From UBA5429 sp942493315 (GTDB taxonomy: Bacteria > Bacteroidota > Bacteroidia > Bacteroidales > WCHB1-69), in contig OW818690.1 of the NCBI GenBank assembly GCA_942493315.1, positions 2,480,001 through 2,544,000 of the forward strand: a stretch of DNA of 64,000 nucleotides, read 5' to 3'. Positions 16,211 through 25,474 of this stretch are shown in pieces; positions within the stretch are counted from its first letter, which is position 1; each line of letters opens with the position of its first letter. A model generated the notes under the pieces. That model had not been told where the DNA came from. It did not search any database and saw nothing but the letters and a program-made list of their open reading frames with translations. The position numbers were made by a program, and so were the translations under genes.

Positions 16211-17488
16211 ATGATGAAAGAAAACAATATTTTATATTCTAACCTACAAAAAAAATATCCAGTTTTCCATTTTGATCATTTTGATTTTCATTATTCAGAT
16301 ACAAATTTATTGATTCAATTTAATTTTCATTCCGAAGAACACTACTTTTCTCCTCAAATCAATGTTACATTTGGAACCTATCTCAAAAATCAACTTTCTG
16401 ATGAACTTTTAAATGGTTTTATTTTTAATATTGGTATGATTGAATTAATCAGCTATTGGAAGTCCGTTGGTTCACCCATCATTAAAATTCATCCTTATCA
16501 TTTAGATTCTGAACAGGAAATTTGGTGGAAAAAATTGTATTATAAAGGATTAGGTGAGTTTTTTTACCAAAATGGAATTCAGGTTTCTCCATCCGATTTT
16601 ATTCAATTTGAATATGATGATCAAACTCCTCATTACCAATCACTCCATTTTCCTAAAGTAGAAAACTTGCAACATGTAATTGTTCCAATCGGTGGAGGTA
16701 AAGATTCTGTGGTTACTCTTGAACATTTTAAAAGAACCAATACTATTATCCCATTTATAATAAACCCCAGAGGTGCTACTTTAGATTGTGCAAGAATTGC
16801 GGGCTTTGATTCTTTAGATCAGATTTTTATTATAAATAGACAAATTGATCCTCATTTACTAAAAATGAATGAAGATGGATTTTTAAATGGTCACACCCCA
16901 TTTTCTGCTATGTTAGCTTTCTATACAGCTTTAGTGGGCTATATTACCAATACCCGCACAATTGCTTTATCCAATGAATCAAGCGCGAATGAAGTGACTA
17001 TTCCCGGTACAGAAATCAATCATCAGTACTCAAAATCGGAAGAATTTGAAAAAGATTTTCAATATTATGTTGAGAATTACATGAATAGTTGTGTCGATTA
17101 TTTTAGCTATTTAAGACCCTATTCAGAATTGCAAATTGCGGAAATGTTTGCTCAATATACTCCCTATCATTCTGTTTTTAAAAGCTGTAATGCCGGAAGT
17201 AAACAAAATATCTGGTGTTGTAATTGCTCCAAATGCTTATTTGCTTTTACTATATTATCCCCTTTCATTTCTCATGAAAAATTAGTGACCATTTTTGGAG
17301 AAGATCTTTTTAATAAACCGGAACTATTACACTATTTTGAAGAATTAACCGGTATTGCTGATCAAAAACCTTTTGAATGTGTGGGAACAGTTGAAGAAGT
17401 GAATGAGGCTATTCATAAGGTAATGAATCAATTAGATGATAAATTTTTAATTCAAAAATATATAGAACACTTAACTCGGAAAAAATGA
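16211..17488 (+). CDS. MurL-like PP-loop protein (UDP-MurNAc-L-Ala-L-Glu epimerase family)
   Basis: About 425 residues with a pyrophosphatase-type loop VPIGGGKDSVVTLEH, then a RGATLDCARIAGF segment and a C-terminal cysteine cluster (CNAGSKQNIWCCNCSKC). This combination matches the family of MurL, which in Xanthomonas epimerises the terminal L-Glu of UDP-MurNAc-L-Ala-L-Glu to D-Glu with ATP. I chose 16211 (MMKENN) because the upstream alternative start overlaps a tatttttg promoter box. It overlaps the nucleotidyltransferase gene by 4 bases. MurL identity is by family resemblance from memory, so moderate confidence. Confidence 0.65.
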   Translation: MMKENNILYSNLQKKYPVFHFDHFDFHYSDTNLLIQFNFHSEEHYFSPQINVTFGTYLKNQLSDELLNGFIFNIGMIELISYWKSVGSPIIKIHPYHLDSEQEIWWKKLYYKGLGEFFYQNGIQVSPSDFIQFEYDDQTPHYQSLHFPKVENLQHVIVPIGGGKDSVVTLEHFKRTNTIIPFIINPRGATLDCARIAGFDSLDQIFIINRQIDPHLLKMNEDGFLNGHTPFSAMLAFYTALVGYITNTRTIALSNESSANEVTIPGTEINHQYSKSEEFEKDFQYYVENYMNSCVDYFSYLRPYSELQIAEMFAQYTPYHSVFKSCNAGSKQNIWCCNCSKCLFAFTILSPFISHEKLVTIFGEDLFNKPELLHYFEELTGIADQKPFECVGTVEEVNEAIHKVMNQLDDKFLIQKYIEHLTRKK

Positions 17489-18357
17489 AACCTACATTAT
17501 TGATTTTGGCTGCCGGAATGGGAAGTCGCTATGGAGGATTAAAACAATTAGATCCACTTGGGCCTAATGGGGAAACAATTATGGATTATTCAGTGGATTA
17601 TGCAATTAGTGCAGGATTTGGAAAAGTTGTTTTTGTGATCCGTCAAAATATGCAAGATGCTTTTAATGAACATATTTTAGTTCGCTATCAACATAAAATT
17701 GAAGTTGTTACAGTATATCAGGAGATCGATATTTTACCAATTGGGTTTCAAGTTAATCCTGAAAGAATCAAACCTTATGGAACAGCTCATGCCATTTTAA
17801 TGGCGAAAAATGTTATTAATGAGCCTTTTGCTGTTATTAATGCGGATGATTTTTACGGAAAAGAAGCATTTCATACCATTGCTGAATTCCTTATCTCTGA
17901 ACAAAATGACTCTATTCCCCATTTCGCTATGGTTGGTTACCAATTACAAAATACATTGTCGGACTTTGGCTCAGTATCTCGTGGTGTTTGTGTTTCTAAT
18001 GAATATCATGAATTGATTTCTATTACGGAAATGACTAAAATTCAAAAATATCCCGATGGTATTAAAAATCTAAACGAAGATGGAACTTTTGTGGAACTTA
18101 CGGGTAGAGAACCTGTTTCCATGAATTTCTGGGGTTTTACTTCAACCTTTTTTGATTCTTTAGAAAAACAGTTTGTCCTGTTTCTTGAAAAAAATAATCA
18201 AAACCCAAAGTCTGAATTTCCCATTCCTGCAGTTGTAGATCAGTTTATTGCAGATCAAAAAGCTAAAGTGATTGTTCTAGATTGTGATGCTACCTGGTTT
18301 GGAGTTACCTATCAGGAGGATAGACCTTATGTGATCCAAAAATTGAAAGAGCTATAA
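17485..18357 (+). CDS. Sugar-phosphate nucleotidyltransferase
   Basis: 290 residues. The N-terminal LILAAGMGSRYGGLKQLDPLGPNGE motif is the nucleotide-binding signature of the glucose-1-phosphate nucleotidyltransferase family, and INADDFYG is the metal-binding region. The specific sugar and nucleotide cannot be told. It overlaps the MurL-like gene by 4 bases and touches truA at TAATG, so the three form one operon. Bacteroidota often carry this protein next to cell-wall or phosphotransferase genes. Confidence 0.85.
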   Translation: MKPTLLILAAGMGSRYGGLKQLDPLGPNGETIMDYSVDYAISAGFGKVVFVIRQNMQDAFNEHILVRYQHKIEVVTVYQEIDILPIGFQVNPERIKPYGTAHAILMAKNVINEPFAVINADDFYGKEAFHTIAEFLISEQNDSIPHFAMVGYQLQNTLSDFGSVSRGVCVSNEYHELISITEMTKIQKYPDGIKNLNEDGTFVELTGREPVSMNFWGFTSTFFDSLEKQFVLFLEKNNQNPKSEFPIPAVVDQFIADQKAKVIVLDCDATWFGVTYQEDRPYVIQKLKEL

Positions 18358-19103
18358 TGCGCTATTTTATCAAATTAGCATATAACGGTTCCCCGTTTGT
18401 GGGATGGCAGATGCAACCTAACGGAACATCAGTGCAGTCTGAATTACAACGTGTTTTTTCTTTGCTTTTAAAAGAAAAGGTTGAGATAACCGGTTGTGGT
18501 AGAACAGATGCAGGTGTACATGCGGCCTGTTTTTATGCTCATTTTGATATTCAAAAAGAGTTGAATACAGAATCTTTAAAACGATTGTTATCTAAGGTAA
18601 ATGCTCTGCTCGCTAAAGAGATTGCCCTGTTTTCGATTTTTCCGGTTGCTGATGATGCACATGCCCGATTTGGTGCAATAGACAGAACCTACAAATATTA
18701 TATCTCTTTTGATAAAGATCCATTTTTCTACCATACAACCTGGAGACAATTTGAATCTTTAGATCTGGATTTAATGAATCAGGGAGCTCAAATTTTATTA
18801 CAGACATCAGACTTTACCAGTTTTTCAAAACTCCATACAGACGTAAATAATAATATATGTCAAGTCTCTGTTGCCCATTGGTATTTTGAAAATAATAAAC
18901 TTGTTTTTGAAATTACAGCAAATCGATTTCTTAGAAATATGGTGAGAGCTATTGTGGGAACATTAGTACTTCTTGGTAAACACAAAATCACGTTGGATCA
19001 GTTTCAACAAATTATTTTAGATAAAAATAGATCAAAAGCGGGCACATCTGTACCTGCCCATGCACTATTTTTAGAAAATGTACGTTATCCTTTTTTGAAT
19101 TAA
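18357..19103 (+). CDS. truA: tRNA pseudouridine(38-40) synthase
   Basis: 248 residues. The catalytic Asp lies in the family motif TGCGRTDAGVHA, the YNGSPFVGWQMQPNG opening is typical, and FLRNMVRAIVGTLVLLG is the conserved C-terminal block. It isomerises uridines 38-40 in the anticodon arm. The ATG shares its A with the stop codon of the preceding gene. Confidence 0.95.
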   Translation: MRYFIKLAYNGSPFVGWQMQPNGTSVQSELQRVFSLLLKEKVEITGCGRTDAGVHAACFYAHFDIQKELNTESLKRLLSKVNALLAKEIALFSIFPVADDAHARFGAIDRTYKYYISFDKDPFFYHTTWRQFESLDLDLMNQGAQILLQTSDFTSFSKLHTDVNNNICQVSVAHWYFENNKLVFEITANRFLRNMVRAIVGTLVLLGKHKITLDQFQQIILDKNRSKAGTSVPAHALFLENVRYPFLN

Positions 19104-19120
19104 TTGATCATAATATAATA

Positions 19121-20518
19121 ATGAAAAAACTATTAATATATATATTATCCTTAATACTATCTGTATCTTTGATCTCATGTGATCCGGATACGAGTGGAAA
19201 TGGAAACCTCTCTTTTTCATCTCAGGAAGTGACTTTTGATACAGTATTCACCACAATAGGATCTGTAACCAAATCATTTACAGTGCATAATAAATCAGGT
19301 TCAACAATCAAAACAGATATCCGGTTAGCAAGTGGTTCACAGTCCTATTACAGCATGAATGTAGATGGTGTTCCTGGAATCAACTTTGAGGATGTTGAAA
19401 TTCCGGCACATGATAGTATTTTTGTATTTGTGAAAGTTACCATTAATCCAGGAAACCAAAACACCCCATTTTTAGTTACAGATTCTATTGAATTTATTTC
19501 CGGAGATCATAAACAAGATGTTGATTTAGTTGCATTTGGACAAGATGCCAATTTTATTATTGCAGATTCTGGTCCGGCAAATTTAAGATATAAAGTTGTT
19601 GCAGGAGCTAATGAGACAACTGTTTGGACCAACGATAAACCTTACGTAGTTTTCGGATGGGCCGTTGTTGATTCCTTAGGAACTCTTGAAATAGAACCCG
19701 GTACCAAAATATATTTTCATCACAATTCCGGTTTATGGGTGTATAGATATGGTCATTTAGAAGCAGTTGGTACTGCAGCTGATCCCATTTTATTCAGAAG
19801 TGATCGTTTAGATGAGTGGTTTGATTCCGATTTTACCCAATGGAACCGAATTTGGATTATGGAGGGAAATCAGGATAATATTTTAGATCATTGCATTATT
19901 ACCAATTCTTTCATAGGTGTTCAAATGGAAGCTTTTTCGGAATATACGGGGAATAAAACCATTATTTCCAATTCAATCATTAAAAACAATCAAAATAGTG
20001 GAGTTTTAGCGCGATGGGCTGATTTTGAAATGACGAATACCGTTGTTACCAATTCAGGAAAGTGTTGTTTACAGTTAGAAGTGGGAAATTGGGAAATTAA
20101 TAACTGTACATTAGCCAATTATGCCGCATTAGGAAGAGATACTACCGCTCCGGTTGTTTTTGTTTCCAATAAAAATACTTACGACAACAGTACGTATCAT
20201 AGTTCAGCCACATTTACCAACACCATCATTTATGGCTCTTTAAACCGAGAACTATGGCAAGTGAAAGTGGGTAGTTATAATTTAAACACATCCTATCAAA
20301 ATTGCCTTATAAAAACCTATGAAGTTTTACCTGCATTTCAAAGTTGTTTGAGAAACTTAGACCCCAGATTTGAAAATCAAGCAGAATTAGATTTTAGGTT
20401 AAAATCAACCTCTCCGGCTATCAATGCAGGATTTCAAAATGGTGTTACAAATGACATTCTGGGCAATCCACGAACCGGCAATCCTGATATAGGAGCCTAT
20501 GAATATACAGGAAGGTAA
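19121..20518 (+). CDS. Lipoprotein with right-handed parallel beta-helix
   Basis: 465 residues with a lipoprotein signal peptide (lipobox VSLISC, Cys about residue 20). An N-terminal Ig-like region follows (SFTVHNKSGSTIK), then a series of turn-rich segments with Asn ladders (ILDHCIITNSFIGVQ, NSIIKNNQNSGVLA, VVTNSGKC) typical of right-handed beta-helices. The C-terminal SPAINAGFQNG ... GNPDIGAYEY is the choice-of-anchor Q type ending. It is probably surface-exposed; substrate unknown. It lies 17 bases after truA. Confidence 0.85.
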   Translation: MKKLLIYILSLILSVSLISCDPDTSGNGNLSFSSQEVTFDTVFTTIGSVTKSFTVHNKSGSTIKTDIRLASGSQSYYSMNVDGVPGINFEDVEIPAHDSIFVFVKVTINPGNQNTPFLVTDSIEFISGDHKQDVDLVAFGQDANFIIADSGPANLRYKVVAGANETTVWTNDKPYVVFGWAVVDSLGTLEIEPGTKIYFHHNSGLWVYRYGHLEAVGTAADPILFRSDRLDEWFDSDFTQWNRIWIMEGNQDNILDHCIITNSFIGVQMEAFSEYTGNKTIISNSIIKNNQNSGVLARWADFEMTNTVVTNSGKCCLQLEVGNWEINNCTLANYAALGRDTTAPVVFVSNKNTYDNSTYHSSATFTNTIIYGSLNRELWQVKVGSYNLNTSYQNCLIKTYEVLPAFQSCLRNLDPRFENQAELDFRLKSTSPAINAGFQNGVTNDILGNPRTGNPDIGAYEYTGR

Positions 20519-20539
20519 ATTATTTAAGAATATTTCCAC

Positions 20540-20637
20540 GTTTAAAGTTCGACGTTTAACGTTTAACGTTCGACGTTCGACGTTCGACGAATAGAATTAT
20601 TCATTATTCATTATTCACTATTCACTATTCACTCTAT
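20540..20637. repeat. Heptamer-period tract (gtttaac/gttcgac then attattc/actattc)
   Basis: Fourteen in-phase 7-mers: gtttaaa, gttcgac, gtttaac twice, gttcgac three times, gaataga, attattc three times, actattc twice, actctat. Two different unit families are joined without loss of register. It lies between the beta-helix lipoprotein and the hydCBA promoter. Confidence 0.93.
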
Positions 20638-20752
20638 AAATCTGAAAGTTACCCCTCATCAATGGAATCACCATTTGTCTAAGGAAAATTATAATATTTA
20701 ACAATTTTTAAGGAATTAGTGTAATTTTTTTTCATTCTATTAAATTTTTTCT

Positions 20753-20760
20753 TATATTTG
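20753..20760 (+). promoter_or_regulatory. Promoter -7 element of hydCBA (tatatttg)
   Basis: tatatttg fits the Bacteroidota TAnnTTTG -7 consensus and lies 79 bases before the hydC start, leaving a leader with several aaacc phrases. A clear -33 TTTG was not identified. Confidence 0.6.
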
Positions 20761-20838
20761 TCTGGGTTTAGCAAAAAACCTTAAACCATTAATAGACAAC
20801 ACTTTAAACCACTTTATATTCATTTAAACCAAGTTATT

Positions 20839-21303
20839 ATGTCGAACAGCGAAGAATTCATCAGCCAGTTAGTGGCTAAGTATGGAAAAAAACGGGAAAG
20901 TCTAATGCCTATTCTACAAGATGTTGTGGACAGCTTTTACTACCTAAATGAGGAAAGAATGGTTGCAATTGCAAAAGCACTAGATATTTCTACTGCAGAT
21001 GTTTATGGAACTGCATCCTTTTATTCCTTTTTAAACACCACTGAGAGAGGAAAATATGCCATTCGTGTTTGCCAAACTATCATTTGCGATATGAAACGCA
21101 AAGAAGATATTATTGAAGCAATTACTGAACTTATTGGTATCAAACCGGGTCAAACTTCACATGATGGAAAGTTTACTTTGGAATACACAAATTGTTTAGG
21201 CTGGTGCCACAAAGGGCCTGCTATGCTAATAAACGATGAAGTGTATACAGAGCTTACTCCTGAAAATGTGAAGGATATCCTATTAAGTTACATGAAAAAA
21301 TAA
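20839..21303 (+). CDS. hydC: NADH-dependent [FeFe] hydrogenase, NuoE-like [2Fe-2S] subunit
   Basis: 154 residues of the thioredoxin-like [2Fe-2S] family. The four cluster ligands appear as CQTIIC (C-x4-C) and CLGWC (C-x3-C). An N-terminal helical bundle (residues 1-70) contains the YGTASFYSFLN motif. It passes electrons within the HydABC complex, which couples NADH and reduced ferredoxin to hydrogen. First gene of hydC-hydB-hydA. Confidence 0.92.
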   Translation: MSNSEEFISQLVAKYGKKRESLMPILQDVVDSFYYLNEERMVAIAKALDISTADVYGTASFYSFLNTTERGKYAIRVCQTIICDMKRKEDIIEAITELIGIKPGQTSHDGKFTLEYTNCLGWCHKGPAMLINDEVYTELTPENVKDILLSYMKK

Positions 21304-21330
21304 GTTTAAGAATTTAAAAAATCAAATAAT

Positions 21331-22491
21331 ATGGCGACAGAATTAAAAAGAACCGAATTAATTTTCAAAGAAGATATGGATTGTCCAGCTTTGATGAAAC
21401 ACGTCATGAAAATGGGAAAAGATGCCTACTTACAAGAACTTCTAGACTCTGGTCTTAAAGGTCGTGGTGGCGCAGGATTTCCTACAGGATTGAAATGGAA
21501 ACTTGTTAAAGAACAAGAATCTGAAATAAAATATGTTATATGTAACGCGGACGAAGGGGAACCCGGTACATTTAAAGATAGAGAGATTTTGGATCGTTCT
21601 ACAGACAAAGTGATCTACGGTATGGCTTTAGCAGCTTATATCGTGGGTGCTAAAGAGGGTTTTATTTACCTACGTGGAGAATATAAATTTTTAGCAACCA
21701 AACTAAAATTAGCGATAGATAGAATGGAAGCACAACTTCGCCTTTTAGGAGTTCATTTCCATTTGGATTTAAGATTTGGGTCAGGTGCCTATATATGTGG
21801 TGAAGAAACTTCTCTTCTTCGCTCCATGGAAGGTCATAGAGGTGAACCAACCAACAAACCTCCTTATCCTGTTCAAAGCGGTTATCTCGGACAACCTACA
21901 GTAGTTAATAATGTTGAAACTTTTGTGAATACTATTATTATTGCTGATATTGGGTCTAAAGAGTATATCAAATTAGGAACAAAAGCTTCTCAGGGATCAA
22001 AATTGTTTTCAGTTTCTGGTGACTGCTGTAAAGAGGGTATCTTTGAATTGGAATTAGGATTGACTGTTCAACAATTCGTTGACGAGTTTGGTGATGGGGA
22101 CACTAAAGCAGTTCAAGTGGGTGGCGCATCTGGTTTTTGCGTACCTCGTAAAGAGTTCCCAAATACAATCATTGGGTACGAAGGTGTTCCAACCGGTGGA
22201 TCTATGAAGGTTTTTAACTCCTCCCGTTCCATGTATAATATCCTTGAAAACTACTTGATTTTCTTTGAAGAAGAATCTTGTGGTCAATGTACTCCTTGTA
22301 GAGTTGGTACTCAACAACTTTTACACGGAATTCAAGCTGTAAAAAGAAAAGAAAAACCAAAAACCTATCTTGATGAACTCTTGAAGCTTGCTCATACCAT
22401 GAAATATGCATCCAAATGTGGTTTAGGTAGATCCGTAGGGAATGCTTTTACATCAATTATTGGAAACTTCAGAGAAGAAATCGTTTATTAA
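21331..22491 (+). CDS. hydB: [FeFe] hydrogenase, NuoF-like FMN subunit (compact form)
   Basis: 386 residues. The FMN-binding GRGGAGFPTGLKW motif lies near residue 44, the NADH-binding CNADEGEPGTFKDREIL block near 70, and the [4Fe-4S] motif ESCGQCTPCRVG near 313, with its fourth ligand in KCGLG. Unlike the second NuoF-like protein at 33063 it lacks both an N-terminal thioredoxin-like domain and a C-terminal 2x[4Fe-4S] domain. It oxidises or reduces NAD(H) for the hydrogenase. Confidence 0.92.
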   Translation: MATELKRTELIFKEDMDCPALMKHVMKMGKDAYLQELLDSGLKGRGGAGFPTGLKWKLVKEQESEIKYVICNADEGEPGTFKDREILDRSTDKVIYGMALAAYIVGAKEGFIYLRGEYKFLATKLKLAIDRMEAQLRLLGVHFHLDLRFGSGAYICGEETSLLRSMEGHRGEPTNKPPYPVQSGYLGQPTVVNNVETFVNTIIIADIGSKEYIKLGTKASQGSKLFSVSGDCCKEGIFELELGLTVQQFVDEFGDGDTKAVQVGGASGFCVPRKEFPNTIIGYEGVPTGGSMKVFNSSRSMYNILENYLIFFEEESCGQCTPCRVGTQQLLHGIQAVKRKEKPKTYLDELLKLAHTMKYASKCGLGRSVGNAFTSIIGNFREEIVY

Positions 22492-22492
22492 T

Positions 22493-22498
22493 AGGAGG
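22493..22498 (+). promoter_or_regulatory. Unusually strong Shine-Dalgarno before hydA
   Basis: A perfect aggagg sits 8 bases before the hydA ATG (22507). Other genes in this window lack such a sequence, as usual for Bacteroidota. It fits either strong translation of hydA or ancestry outside the phylum. Confidence 0.7.
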
Positions 22499-22506
22499 AA
22501 AAAATT

Positions 22507-24288
22507 ATGAAAAAAATAAATTTAACCATAAATGGAGTAGCCCTTAAAGTGGACGAGGGTACATCAATTTTAAATGCCGCTAAATCAATCAATGTTCATA
22601 TCCCAACACTTTGTCACCACGAAGACCTTTGTATTTCAGGTAATTGCAGAATTTGTGTTGTTGAGTTAAATGGACCCAATAATTTAGTAGCTTCTTGTGC
22701 TACCCCTTGTGCTGAGAAAATGAATATCACTACGAACTCTCATCAGATCAGACAAGCCAGAAAACATATTTTGGAACTATTATTGACTGAACACAATATT
22801 AATTGTATCAAATGTACGCATAACAATAGCTGTGAACTGCAAAAATTGGCATTAGAATACAGAACTGATGAAGAATTATTCATTAGTTTGCGTAAAAATA
22901 AAAAACCGGATGGTTCATCTCCTTCCATTTTAAGAGATGAAACCAAATGTATTCGTTGTACACGATGTGTCAGAACTTGTCAAGAAATTCAAGGTGTTAA
23001 TGCTTTAACAATGGCTGGAAAAGGAAATAAAACCATTATGTCAACATTCATGGATATGCCTATGAATGAAGTGGTTTGTACCAATTGCGGTCAATGTATC
23101 AACCGTTGTCCTACAGGTGCTCTTGTAGAGAAAAACTATATCGAAGAAGTTTGGGATTCTATCTATGATTCTTCTAAACATGTAGTGGTTCAAACTGCTC
23201 CTGCAACAAGATTTGCATTGGGTGAACTATTTAACCTTCGTGCTGGTAACTCTGTTACAGGTAGAATGGTTTCATCTTTGAGAAAAATGGGATTTGATTC
23301 TGTTTTAGACACCGATTTTACGGCTGACTTAACAATCATTGAAGAGGGAACAGAATTACTTAATCGCTTGAAAAAAGCTTTAGTTGACGGAGATAAATCA
23401 GTTGCATTACCTATGATGACCTCCTGTTCTCCAGGTTGGGTAAAATTCATTGAACATGCATTTCCTGAATTGTTGCCAAATTTATCAACTTGTAAATCTC
23501 CTCAACAAATGTTTGGTGCTTTAGCTAAAACATTCTATGCTGAGAAAAAAGGGATCGATCCAAAAGATATGGTAAGTGTTTCAATCATGCCTTGTACTGC
23601 TAAAAAGTTTGAAGCAAATCGTCCAGAAATGCGCGATAGTGGTTTTAAAGATGTTGACTATGTACTTACAACCCGTGAATTATCTTCTATGATTCGCCAA
23701 TCCGGTATCGCTGTTAGAACTTTGGAAGATGAAGCTTATGATAGTATCATGGGTGTATCTACCGGTGCCGGTGTTATTTTCGGTGTAACAGGAGGTGTAA
23801 TGGAAGCTGCTATCCGTACTGTTTATGAATTAGTAACCGGAAGAGAGATTCCATTCGATGGATTAAGAGTTCTTCCTGTTCGTGGTATGACCGGCGTAAA
23901 AACAGCTTCAGTTTTGATCGAAAATGTAAAAGAAGAATACAAATTCTTGGAAGGTGTTGAACTAAAAGTGGGTATTGCTCACGGTTTGGCAAACGCTAGA
24001 AAACTGATGAATGCCGTTAGAGATAAAACTATTGAATTACATTTCATTGAGATTATGGCTTGTCCTGGTGGATGTATTGGTGGTGGTGGTCAACCAATCC
24101 CAACCAATATTAAAATTCGTACCGCCCGTACAGATGCTACCTATCGTGAAGATGAAGGTATGAAGTTGAGAAAATCTCACGAAAATCCTGAAGTGAAAGC
24201 TATTTATGAAGAGTTCTTAGGGGAACCTAACGGACACAAATCTCATAAGTTGCTTCATACTTACTATACCGAAAGAAAGAAATACTAA
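22507..24288 (+). CDS. hydA: [FeFe] hydrogenase catalytic subunit
   Basis: 593 residues. Domain order: [2Fe-2S] ferredoxin (1-80), His/Cys-type [4Fe-4S] (NINCIKCTHNNSC, near 98), two [4Fe-4S] clusters (CIRCTRCVRTC and CTNCGQCINRC, 145-205), H-cluster domain (210-530) and C-terminal small-subunit domain. The three H-cluster signatures are intact: TSCSPGW with C307, MPCTAKK with C363 and MACPGGCIGGGGQ with C519 and C523. With hydC and hydB it forms the trimeric, potentially electron-bifurcating hydrogenase of fermentative anaerobes. Maturases HydEFG are not in the window. Confidence 0.97.
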   Translation: MKKINLTINGVALKVDEGTSILNAAKSINVHIPTLCHHEDLCISGNCRICVVELNGPNNLVASCATPCAEKMNITTNSHQIRQARKHILELLLTEHNINCIKCTHNNSCELQKLALEYRTDEELFISLRKNKKPDGSSPSILRDETKCIRCTRCVRTCQEIQGVNALTMAGKGNKTIMSTFMDMPMNEVVCTNCGQCINRCPTGALVEKNYIEEVWDSIYDSSKHVVVQTAPATRFALGELFNLRAGNSVTGRMVSSLRKMGFDSVLDTDFTADLTIIEEGTELLNRLKKALVDGDKSVALPMMTSCSPGWVKFIEHAFPELLPNLSTCKSPQQMFGALAKTFYAEKKGIDPKDMVSVSIMPCTAKKFEANRPEMRDSGFKDVDYVLTTRELSSMIRQSGIAVRTLEDEAYDSIMGVSTGAGVIFGVTGGVMEAAIRTVYELVTGREIPFDGLRVLPVRGMTGVKTASVLIENVKEEYKFLEGVELKVGIAHGLANARKLMNAVRDKTIELHFIEIMACPGGCIGGGGQPIPTNIKIRTARTDATYREDEGMKLRKSHENPEVKAIYEEFLGEPNGHKSHKLLHTYYTERKKY

Positions 24289-24308
24289 AATAAGTATTAA
24301 TTAATTGG

Positions 24309-24337
24309 AAGGGATCTCTGAAAGGGGATCCCTTTTT
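24309..24337 (+). terminator. Intrinsic terminator after hydA
   Basis: aagggatc, loop of about 10 bases, gatccctt followed by a T run. It lies 20 bases past the hydA stop and ends the hydCBA operon. Confidence 0.85.
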
Positions 24338-24338
24338 T

Positions 24339-24436
24339 AGTTAATAGTTAATAGTTAATAATGAATAATGAATAATGAAGAATACTATTCGTCGAACGTC
24401 GAACTTTTAACGTCGAACTTTTAACATCGAACGTTA
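24339..24436. repeat. Heptamer-period tract between convergent genes
   Basis: Fourteen in-phase 7-mers: agttaat three times, aatgaat twice, aatgaag, aatacta, ttcgtcg, aacgtcg, aactttt, aacgtcg, aactttt, aacatcg, aacgtta. It starts at the hydA terminator and its last unit supplies the stop codon of the convergent protease gene. Confidence 0.92.
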
Positions 24437-25474
24437 TTGTTTGATTATCTTCCTGATAACTTCAGATTTTCCGTCAGAAAGGGAAATAAAGTAAATACCT
24501 TTGGTAAGTAAGGGTGTATAAAGAATTCCATCTCCATCGAAACTGGATTGTAAAATCATCATTCCCATGATGTCATATATTTTACATTGAATATATAGAT
24601 GGTTTGGATTTTCAATCGTTAACCTGTCGTTAAATGGATTAGGATAAACTTTAACAGTGTTTATAAATAGGTTTTCAATTCCGGATATAGTAAATGAAAT
24701 ATGATTTGATGTATCAGATTCACAACTGTTGTTTGAAACTTTAACAAAATAGTTTCCGGAGATGATAGGTTGATAATCTTGATTTACAGCTCCATTTATA
24801 ATTCCTGATTCGTTATACCATTGGTTTCCAATCGTTGCATCCGAATGTAATGTTGTTCCATTTAGGGTAATCAAAGGTGTTGGAGGAGTACTATAGGGTG
24901 GGGTAGTGTCAATGGTGTTCGTATGAGTCCAGGTGTGCCCACCTCCGGAACATACCCACGAATAAAATCCCATCATTAATCCTTCACCGTACCAGGGATT
25001 CATGTAAAATAACATATCTCCGAAGATGCCGTGTCCTACCACAAAATGACCACCTCCTTCGTCCCAGCCCCAACGAATCACAAAAAGTCTATTATTTGCT
25101 ATTTCAGTTTCCACCTGAGGTTTAGTCAATGAACTCCAAATTCCGGTATTGTTAATATTCCCAAAATGGATAAGAATATCCTGAATACTTCCCGGACCAC
25201 CCCAACTGTAGTTCCAGTTATTACAAGAAACAGGATTCGTGCAACAAGGCGTATTTCCAAAACCAATGTCACCAAAAGTTTCAACAGTACGGGTATATTC
25301 TGCGATTTCACATTGTGGAGTTGTATGACAATAATAATCCAAAATACAAGCAGAAACACCGGACCAACACCACTGATCCTGTTCCTGAAACATCAACCGA
25401 ACCGGTAAAACCTGAGCACGGATTTGAAAAACAAAAATCAATAAAACAAGTATTATAGATATCTTTTTCATCAT
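24434..25474 (-). CDS. Secreted papain-like cysteine protease with type IX sorting domain
   Basis: 346 residues. Signal peptide 1-20. Papain-like domain of the AvrRpt2/C39-related type: catalytic Cys C36 in DQWCWSG, His H143 in GGGHFVVGHG, and Asn/Asp in YMNPWYGEG (N159). Residues 185-265 form a linker/Ig-like part. The last 75 residues are a Por-type sorting domain (VYPNPFNDRLTIE ... KGIYFISLSDGKSEVIRKIIKQ), so it is exported by type IX secretion. The start overlaps the upstream 25471 gene by 4 bases. Confidence 0.85.
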   Translation of the reverse strand: MMKKISIILVLLIFVFQIRAQVLPVRLMFQEQDQWCWSGVSACILDYYCHTTPQCEIAEYTRTVETFGDIGFGNTPCCTNPVSCNNWNYSWGGPGSIQDILIHFGNINNTGIWSSLTKPQVETEIANNRLFVIRWGWDEGGGHFVVGHGIFGDMLFYMNPWYGEGLMMGFYSWVCSGGGHTWTHTNTIDTTPPYSTPPTPLITLNGTTLHSDATIGNQWYNESGIINGAVNQDYQPIISGNYFVKVSNNSCESDTSNHISFTISGIENLFINTVKVYPNPFNDRLTIENPNHLYIQCKIYDIMGMMILQSSFDGDGILYTPLLTKGIYFISLSDGKSEVIRKIIKQ

